Positions 11,601 to 21,181 of a DNA stretch of 64,000 nucleotides are shown here, one piece after another. How positions within the stretch are numbered: position 1 is the first letter of the stretch; every line of letters begins with the position of its first letter. Both the position numbers and the translations under genes were made by a program. Origin of the DNA: Oscarella lobularis (lineage: Eukaryota; Porifera; Homoscleromorpha; Homosclerophorida; Oscarellidae); contig NC_089182.1 in NCBI RefSeq assembly GCF_947507565.1, positions 62,001-126,000 of the forward strand, given 5' to 3'. The notes beneath the pieces are model-generated. The model searched no databases, had not been told where the DNA came from, and saw only the letters and a list, made by a program, of their open reading frames with translations.

Positions 11601-14102
11601 GGGGGCGGGGAATGATGACGTTTTGGTTGCGGAACAAGATCCGACTGTTTCTCGCATTGCTTTATTGCCTATGCTCGTCGAGGCGCTCGATCAGCCGACT
11701 CCGCCCGCCGCCGAAATGCAGAGCTGGGTTATGGTTCAAGAAACGGTGCCGTCGCTTCCGGAAACGTTGCCTGGCGCGGCGGAAGAGGAGGAATTCGTTG
11801 ATTTTGAATCATTTTTGGAGGAAAGAGCGTCTGTACGTGTAGCAAAACACGCAACAAACGTAAGACTATATATCATAATTTAATTTTTTAAATAATTTTT
11901 TTCTTTTCAATTAAAGGAAGGAGCGCAGACTGTTCACGTTGTCATGGGCAACCAAGCATGCGATCTTGATTCAATGGTATCAGCAATGGCTCACGCCTAC
12001 TTCACTTTCAACGTAAGACACAACCCTAACCCCTTTATAGAGGTTACTATTAGAGCACTGGTACACTCTCTAAGATTACTATATTCTACCCAAGCCCTGA
12101 GGTACTATACTCTATTCTCTTTCTAGTTGACGGGCAAGCCTGACTCATCCAAAGTCGCTATACTCCCTTACTTCAATATCCCTCGCGCCGATTTCCCGCT
12201 CCGCGTCGAAGCGGCCAAACTCTTCTCCGACTGCAACGTTCACGCGCGCTCCAAAATCTTCCTCGATGACGTCACCTTGAAAAAACTCCACAACGAACGT
12301 CGTCTCCAATTGACGCTCGTCGATCACAACGTCCTCCACGCCGAGCAAAGTTTCCTCGCCAGTGACGTCATCGAAATCATAGACCATCATCTGGATATGA
12401 CAGAAGGTGTCTACGGACCGGAAACAGCGTGCAAAATCGAACTTCTCGGTTCGACGACGACTCTCGTCGCCGAAAATTTTCTCGATCACATCCCAGACGT
12501 TCTTGCACGCAATCCAAATCTCGTACGACTTCTTTTGAGTACTATACTTCTCGACACGGCGAATCTCAATCCGGAAGCGGGTCGAATCACGGCGAAAGAC
12601 GGCGAAATCGCCGGCAAATTGGGTCAACTTCTCGACAACGTCGATCCCGACGATTTATTCAAACAAATGCACATGGCGAAATTTCATCCGACGACTCTTT
12701 CCGCTTACGACGTTCTACGTAAAGATTACAAATTCGCCGCCAAATCGCCGGAGACTGGCGTGAGAGGCGGCACGGCATCGGTGACGGAAAGCGTGGACGA
12801 ATTTCTTCGTCGATCCGACGCCGACGCCGCTCTCAAACGTTTCGCCGAAGACAAAGGCGACGACGTTCTTCTTCTCGTCTGTTTGACGTTCGAAAACGAC
12901 GATCCGAAGAAACCGCGTCGATATTTAGCCGTCTATAGTCCGGATGAAGCGCTGAGAGCGAAAACGGGGAAATACATGACGGAGAAAGGCGACGATTTGA
13001 AATTGAGTCCGTTGAAACTCGATGATATTGAGTTGCCACACGTTGCGACGTACGATCAAGCGAATACGAAAGGATCGCGGAAAATCATCATGCCAACATT
13101 CGTTGAATTCCTAAAGGGGCTTAACAAACAGGAAGCAACTCCGCCTACTCCTACTCCTCCTCCCCCTGAAAAAGACGAGATCAAATCAATTCCTGAGTAT
13201 CCAGCTGAAGAAGAACTTGAAGAAGAGAGAGCATACAAAACGGTTACAATTAGTGGTAAGGATCTTCAGATTGATATGAAATTGATTGAACCCTATCGAG
13301 GCGTCATACAACACGGAGGTAAAGAGGAAGCATAGTTAATTAAAAGAATCAGCATCATACTTCTTAGGTTATCACGGACCCAATCGAATGGCTATAATCG
13401 TTTTTGCCGCCTGCCGTCTTCCGGACAAATCGCAGCGCAACTATGAGAAAATCATGGACAATTTGTTCTAGTACGACGAGAGACCAATCATCATCATATT
13501 GCCTTTATCTATGGTCTTTTTTTTCTTTAGCTACTGTGTTAGCGTTTTGGAAACTCTCGCTGCCGACGATTATATGGTCGTTTACTTGCACGGCGGCACT
13601 CCCGATCGAAATGTGCCCAAATTTCGGTGGATGAGACGTTGCTATCCTTTACTTGATCGCAGGTGCGTCTTCTCTTTCGAAAACGAAGTTTCTCTACTCT
13701 ACTCTACTCTACTCTATCATCGTTTTAGAATTCGAAAAAGTATGAAAAAGATTGTCATGGTTCATTGCGGATTCTGGATCAAGACGTTGATTCGGCTAAT
13801 GAGGCCTTTTATTAGGTAAATTGTCAATCAATCCGCCTATACGAATATACACAGTTTTCTATAGCCGCAAGTTTTACGCGAAACTTCATTTCGCCAAGAC
13901 GCTAGAGCACCTGGAAGCGTTCGTCGACACAGATCAAATTCGTTTTCCAGAACCCGTTTTAGAGTGAGTGTTTGTTCTAGAGCAAGCGAAATAACAGCGG
14001 CGTCTTTTTTTCAGAGAGGATGCTAAGAGAGGCGGAAGACCAATCACTCAAGCCAAGGTGAAAAACACCGATGATGGAGCGGAAAAAGTCGACGTCCTCT
14101 AA
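5623..14102 (+). CDS. Giant fusion protein: filamin-type CH-CH, five PRUNE modules, BCH domain (gene A)
   Basis: About 16 exons. From ATG 5623 the protein opens with two calponin-homology domains of filamin type (CH1: [33 protein letters not shown]2: [30 protein letters not shown]), expected to bind F-actin. A Lys-rich then Ser-rich linker (about 6550-6715) follows. Five PRUNE-like DHH/DHHA2 phosphoesterase modules come next (6860-13130), each preceded by a linker of form TDFKxFxxxRAxVxxAK. A proline/acidic segment then leads to a BNIP2/PRUNE2-type BCH lipid/Rho-binding domain (13378-14060: [41 protein letters not shown]). Stop TAA at 14100-14102. PRUNE2 joins PRUNE and BCH; the CH pair and module tandem are unusual. 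The continuous order of in-frame exons argues for one gene, but a transcript is not shown. Confidence 0.85.
6860..8107 (+). other. PRUNE module 1 of gene A
   Basis: Motif I reads GSQACDLDS (human PRUNE1 GNEACDLDS), then LVDHN and EILDHH. The position matching the family's later motif-IV aspartate (PRUNE1 ILDCVN) reads LFKTVN, so that metal ligand is missing. An intron follows the YFNEQ end of the motif-I exon. Likely weakened or inactive (inference). Confidence 0.8.
8166..9299 (+). other. PRUNE module 2 of gene A, degenerate active site
   Basis: Motif [10 protein letters not shown] is kept, but the DHH-region motifs read LVTHN and GIIDNH, losing one Asp and one His. The motif-IV position is LLETVN (Glu instead of Asp). 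It shares one long exon (about 8320-10510) with module 3, so the linker intron is absent here. Confidence 0.8.
9300..10515 (+). other. PRUNE module 3 of gene A, degenerate active site
   Basis: Motif [10 protein letters not shown], then LVTHN, SIIDNH and LLETVN: the same substitutions as module 2. Modules 2 and 3 look like the most recent duplication in the array (shared AARLGEY and FPQLQSARF segments). Confidence 0.8.
10568..11863 (+). other. PRUNE module 4 of gene A, degenerate active site
   Basis: Motif [10 protein letters not shown] and HILDHH are intact, but the motif-III position reads LVAHN and motif IV reads LLETSN. The downstream linker [13 protein letters not shown] leads into module 5. 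Confidence 0.8.
11917..13130 (+). other. PRUNE module 5 of gene A, best-preserved active site
   Basis: Motif [10 protein letters not shown] (with Asn, as in PRUNE1), LVDHN, EIIDHH and LLDTAN are all present. This is the only module in either gene with an Asp at the motif-IV position. VDHN rather than VDHH occurs in family II pyrophosphatases (from memory). If any module hydrolyses phosphate compounds it should be this one. Confidence 0.82.
13685..13722 (+). repeat. TCTAC pentanucleotide repeat in a BCH intron of gene A
   Basis: About six copies of CTCTA/TCTAC lie in a short intron between BCH exons, just upstream of an acceptor near 13729. Confidence 0.75.
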
Positions 14103-14381
14103 TACGGTGACCGTATTTTATGACTTTGTGACCCATTTTTGTTGCTATGCATGAATGTTTGTTTGTTTTTTCTTCTTGTGAGCCTAGGTAGACCGACGGA
14201 GTTTCTTTTTTTACGTGAATGTGCTGCGCCTGAGCTAGAGAAAGGCGCCCGTATGTTTATCAGGAATGAAAAGCGGAGGATGATGGGCTACTCATCTACT
14301 CGGACGTCATTGCGTGTAGGAGTCGATTTCTTACCTTCCCGGCTTACGACAACCTGTATCGCACTCTCGCTGGGCATCGTC

Positions 14382-17334
14382 ATGGAAGAATTCATCGAAA
14401 TGGACTTATACGGGGACGATGATCCCGATGGTCTTCGAACAGTCGATCGGGATCTATGGGAAAAGATGCAAGAACGCACGTTCGCCGCCTGGTGCAACGA
14501 TCGTCTCAAACCGCGCCGGAAGTTTATCAACAATCGACTCGCCGTCGATCTGAATGACGGAACGCTTCTCATCAATTTACTCCAAGTCGTTTCCGGAAAG
14601 AATTTGGGTTCCTATAGCGAAAAACCCAAAGACAAATTCGAAAAATTAGCCAATTGTAAGTTGTGTTTCGACTTCATGAAGAGCGAAGGCATCAATCTCG
14701 TCGGAATTGGTGAGAAAAACGCCGCAGGATGCGTCAACAAAAGATCACGTGATCTTTTTTCTGTATAGGAAGCGATAACGTCGTTCATGGAGTCCAACAT
14801 CCCAAGCTCATTCTCGGTCTTATCTGGAAAATCATTCTCCACTATCAAATCGACAAATCGACGACGACGACGACGATGACGACGCCACAGGACCCGGATT
14901 CGCCGCCCCACCCACTTCTCGCATGGGTCCAGTCAAAGATACCGGAGAAAAACGTCACGAATTTCACGAAAGACTGGCGAAGCGGCGTCAATATCGCTGC
15001 ACTTGTCAACGCCATCCAACCGGGTCTCTGTCCCGAGCACGAAACGATGAACGAGACAAGGGCTGTGGAAAACGCGCGACTTGCTATGGAACGAGCTCAT
15101 TCTCATCTCAGCGTACCAATGGTCAGTCGCGCGCGCGCGCGAGATATCAATCCTTAGGGCTTCATCCGCTTACCTTAGGTGTTAGATCCGTCTGATTTGG
15201 TTGATAAGAACAACAATCGCTGCTGTGTGATGACGTACGTCTCACTTTTGAGAGACGCTAAAGTCCCGAACGATTCCACGGAAGTGTTTGGAGCCGAAGG
15301 GCATCTCGCGACGATGACCGACTTCAAAGCGTTTATCGACGTTCGCGCGTCCGTTGAAACGGCGAAAGTCTACCATCAAGTACCTAAGCGAAAGAGGAAA
15401 AAAAATGACGATCGCGCGCGACGCGCTTTCTCCATCTAGACCGAAGCGATGGAAGTCATGCACGCTGTCCTATGCAACGAAGAGTGCAGTCTCGACTCCA
15501 TGGTCTCGTCACTGGCTCATTCCTACTTCAACGAACAGGTACACTAAGCGCAAAGACGCGCAATCTCACGTAGATTGTGCGTACCACTGACAGGTGAATC
15601 TAAAATTCAACCAAGCGTCGTCCGTTCTGATTCCTCTCTTCAATGCGCCTCGTTCCGACGTCGTTTTCTGCACCGAAGCGACGTATCTATTCAACGAATG
15701 CCACGTCGATTCGTCACGAATCGCCTGCATCGATGACGTCAATCTGACGTCACTCCAAAACGACGGACGACTCAAATTGACGCTCGTCGATCACAATCGA
15801 CTATCGTCGAATCAAAAGCATCTCGTACGGGACGTCGTCGAAATTCTCGATCATCATCAAGACGAAACGGAAGACGTCTACGAGCCTACTTTGCCTATTT
15901 GGGTCGACCCGGATGTCACGTGCACGGCGACTCTCATCGCGGAATGCTATCTCGATCAAATGCCCCAATTGCTCGAAAACAATCCCGAAATAATTGTTCT
16001 CCTACTCGGAACAATTCTCTACACAACGAAAAATCTGACAATAACACAGGAACGAGATCGCGAAGTCGTCGGACGACTCAGCGAAATGACAAACGTCGAT
16101 TGCGATGCTCTTCTACAACAATTGCTTCGTCACGATCGCCATCACGAGGGACGACGTTTTTTGACAGCCTACGACATTCTACGTCGCGATTATGATGACG
16201 CCGTTGAAACGCCGAGAAATATTCGTTCCGGTGCATCGTTATTGGGAGAATCTGTTGAAGAATTTCTCGCTCGTTCTGATGCTCGTGACGCTCTGATACG
16301 TTTTGTTAAGGAGAAAGACTTGGCTCTACTCATTCTCATGTCTTCCTCCCATGATGAAAAATGTCAGATGAGTGTTCACGGAAATGACGAGCAATTGGTT
16401 GAAAAAGTCGTTGAATATTTGTCGAAAAGAGATGATTTGGAGTTGAGTCCTGCTGATGAAGTCGGAGGCGTTCTTGTCTACTACACGGGGAATTCGCAAA
16501 GGAATGTCGTTCTATCACACGTCATTGATTTTCTCAAGGGATTTTCTTCATCTCCGCCTTTGACGGACGTGATTATTAATGAATACAGCAATGTCATGTG
16601 GCTGTCTGGTGAGAGACGTCACGTGAGACAGGGGGAAATAATATAATGTAATTATTTATTTTAGGACATCATCATCATGATGACATTCCTATTATTGTCT
16701 GTGCGGCGTGTCGTCTTCCAGAACGAAGTAGGCCTGATTATGATACTATCATGCAACATCTCTACAGGTGAAGCGTCTATATTTTTGGTTATAAATTAAT
16801 ACTTATTTCTCTTTGGTAGTTTCTGCTTTGATTTTGTCAATAAATTGCGCTGTAGGAAATTTATTGCTGTTTACTTGTACGGAGGTACGAGTGGAAAAGA
16901 TGTTGATAAATTCGGTTGGATGAGACAGTGGTATTTCATGCTAACAAAAAAGTGGGATGAAAAAATTTCTATTTTTTCTTATTTACCGTGAGTGTTTTTT
17001 TAGATTTCAAAGGAAAGTGAAAGACGTGTATCTCGTTCATTGCGGAAAATGGACTGAACGATTGCTCAGACTCACCGGTCTTTTTATGAAGTAAGTGAAT
17101 AAGATATCCGCGATGCTTGAACTTACGATTACGGCGGTCCCCCAGTCACAAGCTTTACGAGAAAATGACGTTTTCTGCTACTATTGAAGAACTCAGTCAT
17201 TTCATTGACGTACATCAAATCAATTTCCCGGAGGCCGTACTTATGTAAGACCAATAGGCAATGAATTCTCTCGTTTTTTTTTAAAAACTACTTTTAGGGA
17301 GGACAATGAAATTGTTGAAAGAGGGGATTTGTGA
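14382..17334 (+). CDS. Filamin-type CH-CH, single PRUNE module, BCH domain (gene B, tandem paralogue)
   Basis: Begins 280 bp after gene A on the same strand. The chosen ATG 14382 opens MEEFIEMDLYGDDDPDG; a second Met six codons on is possible. CH1 has WEKMQERTFAAWCNDRLK and DGTLLINLLQVVSG; CH2 has FTKDWRSGVNIAALVNAIQPG. The family linker TDFKAFIDVRASV then leads into one PRUNE module (15441-16540) with NEECSLDS, LVDHN and EILDHH. Motif I has lost the first Asp (CSLDS for CDLDS) and motif IV reads LYTTKN, so catalysis is doubtful. The BCH domain follows (IIVCAACRLPERS, KFIAVYLYGG, FSATIEELSHFIDV) and ends TGA 17332-17334. Clearly a paralogue of gene A, with fewer modules. Confidence 0.82.
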
Positions 17335-17633
17335 CTCGCTTTGTGTGTATTTTTTTAGTCCGAATGCGCGTGAAAGAAATGCGAATGCGCATGCGTATCG
17401 GGACCTTTTTTGTCGTAGTTTGCCTTTCTGCTGTCTTCTTTCGGTTTCGATATGACGATAAAGCGGCACCGTTCAGTTTCGACGCGTTCCCTACTCTCCC
17501 ATTGGTCAAAAGTCGCAAAAACCGAAAGTGAGAAGGAGGAGCGACTAGCGATTCTTAGGCGGAGAAAAAAGCGGATTTTTCCAGTCTCTCACCTCGCTCT
17601 CGTTCGTCGTCTGAAGCTCGATACATCAAAAAA

Positions 17634-19767
17634 TGAGCATGGCAACTGGCTTTATGGTTCGGGTAGTCCAAAGAAAAAAATTGGAGACGTGCATCTTTAC
17701 GTTTGTTTTGATATTGGTCATTGCTTCGGTTGTCATTCTACCCATCCTTTTCTGGAAAGTTCTACCGTCCAGCTTGGTAAGAAACGAACAAAACGTCTCC
17801 AAATAATTCCAAATTCTTCTCCTTTTTCCAACAGAATCATAGATCTAAGAAGAATAATAATGACGATGTTCCTGTGAGCGAAGTTCTACGTCAGTTCAGC
17901 GAGAAGTCGTCTCCTCATTGTGAAAACGTGTCTGTTGAGAGACTTTCTCCTTGCTGTCGTTTCGTCAATCACCTTCCGTGTCCCTCGAATCCTTCCAAAC
18001 CGCTTTCACCTTCAGTTTCGATGACGTTTAGGAACGCGAGCCAGTGCACATCGAAAAGAGCTCTAGACGATTTAAGACGTCTGGAAGAAAAGCTGAAAAT
18101 GATCAACAAAACATTGACAATACCCCCAACGAAAAATGACAACAACACCAAGAATTTCGCTATTTGCGCAAATTACTTTTTGAAATCCTTGTGTCTCAGC
18201 ACAATTCGTACGTGCACAGACAAAGGGGAACCGCGTAAGAATACAGTTGATATTTGTGAAATGATGAGAGATCCACGTTGCAATTCAACGTGGACTTTTA
18301 TCCAAGATCTTGGCCTTCTTCAATCAAAACATAGTCGGCCGGTTCTGCGAAATGATTTTTGTCCGGCCCTTCCTCGTTGCATTTGTGTGGATCCGTTTAT
18401 TCGAACGCAAAGAAATGACACTGGTCAATTTTGTTCTCCCAAGTGTTTCGCTTCCAATTGGTCATATCATTGGGAATTTGTCATGTTTCAAGTTACGATC
18501 ATATTCTCTGCGATTTTCTGCTCCTTTCTCGTCTTGCTCATACTCATCACGTCATTCGCTGTTAAAGAATTGTAAGAGAAGAAGAAAAATGAAATTATCT
18601 AATCTGTTGATTTTATTATTAGGCGATCTTTTCCTCAATGCACTCTCGTTCTCATGTGCGCATCTTTTGGAATTTTAGTTGCATCTGTCACTGTGCCATT
18701 GATAATTGGACAGAAACGAACGTTCTGCGGCTATGAAGACACTCTAAGTTCATATCAGAATCCTACAAGATCTTGCACGATTCAAGGTAAAAAGAAACCG
18801 TTTTCTTTCATTAAAACTAATTCTCTTTTTAATCTAAAGGAATTGTTGTTCATTTCGGCGTTCTTTCCATGTTAGCGTGGTGGTTTTTTTCAATTGTTAA
18901 CGTCGCCGTTTCAGTGTGCACGCTTCAGACGTCAAATCCCCTACGAAGGCATCCCACTCTATTTTTCTCTCTGGAAATCTTCGCAGCAATTGCTTTTCCT
19001 ATTGGATGCATATTGGCTGTATTTGCTACAATACAAGACGGGCCAAGATACAGCATTCCTGGAGTGGTTATAGTAGTATGTGCTCCGCCAATCAACACTT
19101 TTTTCTACACGTTTGTCGTTCCAATTCAAGTGATAGTCACCGTAGGAATTATTATTTCTTATATCACCGTTGTTAGACTCCAACGGGTAAATAAATCAAC
19201 TATTCAAATATGTATTTCGTTTTATTTATTTCTCTTTAGAATAAGGTGTCCTATCAGAAGTGGATTACGTTGGATCCCAATCAAACGTGGGGAAACAAAG
19301 TCTACGAAGTCTTTGACAATCTCCAACGTCGTTTTCTACTTCACATCATACTTTATCCCATTCTCTTGGCTGCTATGGCCGGTACAACTAGCTACTTCTT
19401 AGGGCAACGACTCAAATCGCTCATAAGTGATGCAATTGAATATTTGGAATGTCTACAACGTGGCGAACACAATTGCATTCCCTACTTCAAGGAGAATCAT
19501 CCTCTTCTATTTTGTATCACTGTTCTCATTTTGCTTGACATTTTTGCCTTTTCCTTTGCTCTTCATATACTCATGGCTAAGCCAGCGTCGGCATTTTGGA
19601 GCAGAATTCGACGCCAAGTCAAACGTATTCTATGTCATTGTGGAAAGAGAAAACAACGTCGTCATCGATATATTTCCTATCCGGAATCGGAGAGCCTTTT
19701 GAGCAGCAACGAAAAAGAAATGGATCCTGTTTCAGATATGACAGATTACAGTTTTCTCGATCACTGA
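17634..19767 (+). CDS. Frizzled-like class F seven-transmembrane receptor
   Basis: Exon 1 (from ATG 17634) encodes a basic start and one long hydrophobic stretch (CIFTFVLILVIASVVILPILF), a signal peptide or anchor. The ectodomain is Cys-rich. Its second half resembles a Frizzled CRD: ICANYFLKSLC, then C..M....C..TWTF..., then a final Cys near the membrane. Seven hydrophobic segments follow over several exons (MFQVTIIFSAIFCSFLVLL; CTLVLMCASFGILVASVTVPL; FGVLSMLAWWFFSIVNVAVSV and others). Directly after TM7, MAKPASAFWSRIRR lies where Frizzleds carry KTxxxW, but the motif is degenerate. Role if correct: Wnt reception at the plasma membrane. A Frizzled/Smoothened-like protein outside canonical Wnt signalling is the alternative. 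Confidence 0.65.
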
Positions 19768-19817
19768 CCCCCTGATCACTGATTTTTTGTTGATAGCGTG
19801 CGTTAGAGGCTAGCAGC

Positions 19818-20741
19818 ATGTTCAGAACGTGGAGCTCGCGACTTTTGTTATTTAGACGAAATCTATCGAGTGGAACCGAACCGAAAGTGCCGAAAGAACT
19901 CATCTGGGAGCTCCGCAAGTCGACAGGCTATCCCATATCGAAATGCAGAGAAGCTCTCGTGGCGTGCACCAATAATTTGAGCAGCGCTTCGATCTGGCTT
20001 TCCGAGCAAGCTCAGAAAGAAGGATGGACGAAAGTAGAACGGTTAAAAAATCGCAAAACGATCGAAGGACTCGTCGCCATCACAACGAAAGCAAACGTAG
20101 GATCGATGATCGAAGTAAGAAAAAAAGAAAGACACACCCCCACAAAAACATACAGTATATCCTATCAGATTAACTGTGAAACGGATTTCGTTTCACGTAA
20201 TGAAGCCTTTCAGTCGTTCGTCAATTCAGCAGCGAAAGCCTTTCACTTTCACTCCCTCGAGAACAAAACGACTTGTCATTATTCAGGTGATGATCTCGCA
20301 CGTCTTTCCATTGATGGAATGACTGTGGGAAGTCTCTTGACGAGCTTGATATCAAAGCTGTCTGAAAATATTATATTGAGACGCGGCTGCTCGCTTCACC
20401 AATCGGAGAACGGCGTTTCTGTCCATGGATACGCGCACGTGGGCGTTCCTAAATCATATCCGGGTCTCACTTGTGCTATTGGAAAATACGGGGCTCTCGT
20501 TGCCATGGCGGGAGGAACAGAAAAATTAGGTTCTCGTATAGGTATGCAGATTGTAGGGAAAAATCCAAAGGCATTAGAAGCTCCTTCAAATGCCAATACA
20601 AGTTTCAATGCTGAAGACTTTTTAGTAAGTCAAGAATATCTGTTTGAGAGCGGATCGACTGTAGGAGACATTCTTCAAAGAGAAAAGGCAATTGTTCGTT
20701 CATTTCTAAGGTATGAATGTGGCGAGGAAAACGACTGCTAA
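19818..20741 (+). CDS. TSFM: Mitochondrial elongation factor Ts
   Basis: The N-terminus (MFRTWSSRLLLFRRNLSSG) is Arg/Ser-rich and fits a mitochondrial targeting peptide. It is followed by KELIWELRKSTGYPISKCREAL, the UBA-like EF-Ts start. The EF-Ts core signature INCETDFVSRNEAFQSFV follows a short intron (about 20120-20175, after SMIE) which happens to stay open in frame, so an uninterrupted ORF slightly overstates the protein. Later segments (HGYAHVGVPKSYPGLTCAIGKYGALVAMAGG; VGDILQREKAIVRSFLRYECGE) match the C-terminal half. Role: nucleotide exchange on EF-Tu in mitochondrial translation. Confidence 0.92.
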   Translation: MFRTWSSRLLLFRRNLSSGTEPKVPKELIWELRKSTGYPISKCREALVACTNNLSSASIWLSEQAQKEGWTKVERLKNRKTIEGLVAITTKANVGSMIEVRKKERHTPTKTYSISYQINCETDFVSRNEAFQSFVNSAAKAFHFHSLENKTTCHYSGDDLARLSIDGMTVGSLLTSLISKLSENIILRRGCSLHQSENGVSVHGYAHVGVPKSYPGLTCAIGKYGALVAMAGGTEKLGSRIGMQIVGKNPKALEAPSNANTSFNAEDFLVSQEYLFESGSTVGDILQREKAIVRSFLRYECGEENDC

Positions 20742-20839
20742 AATGCCGCGAAAATGATATTTTAATACATGTTATGTATTAAAAAATGATGATACAGTAG
20801 TAGTAGTAGTAGAGTTAGGACACACACAAAGTCGTGTTT

Positions 20840-21129
20840 TCATTTCTCTTCGCGTTCCTTATTGAAATAGTAGAACGTTCCGTCTTTTCGTTGAATTTTC
20901 TTAACGAATCCGCTTTCCCAACGCTCTATCTGTACGAAAATCGTGCGTAATTTTGGAGACGCCGCTTAGCTCCTACTTCTTTGGGCGTTTTCCCAGTTTT
21001 CTCGCAGTAATCAGCTTCGCTTTGATATCCAGCAAGCCGATATCGATAATCTAAATCATTCCGTTTAATTTCCACTCGATTTCCTCTTTGTTTTGTACCG
21101 TTTTCGCTAGCGGTGCCAGATTCGCTCAT
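20840..21129 (-). CDS. MEIG1: MEIG1 (meiosis expressed gene 1) homologue
   Basis: Two exons: 20977-21129 and 20840-20929, joined across a 47-bp intron to give 80 residues (human 88). [18 protein letters not shown] matches human IENLYRFQQAGYRDETEY. The second exon, [27 protein letters not shown], matches [25 protein letters not shown]. In mammals MEIG1 binds PACRG and carries cargo along the manchette during spermiogenesis. It is head-to-head with TMEM87 across a 52-bp gap. Confidence 0.9.
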
Positions 21130-21181
21130 GTTTTTAGCGCGCGTTTATCACTGAGCGTGCGCAATCTTGACTTGATCGACG

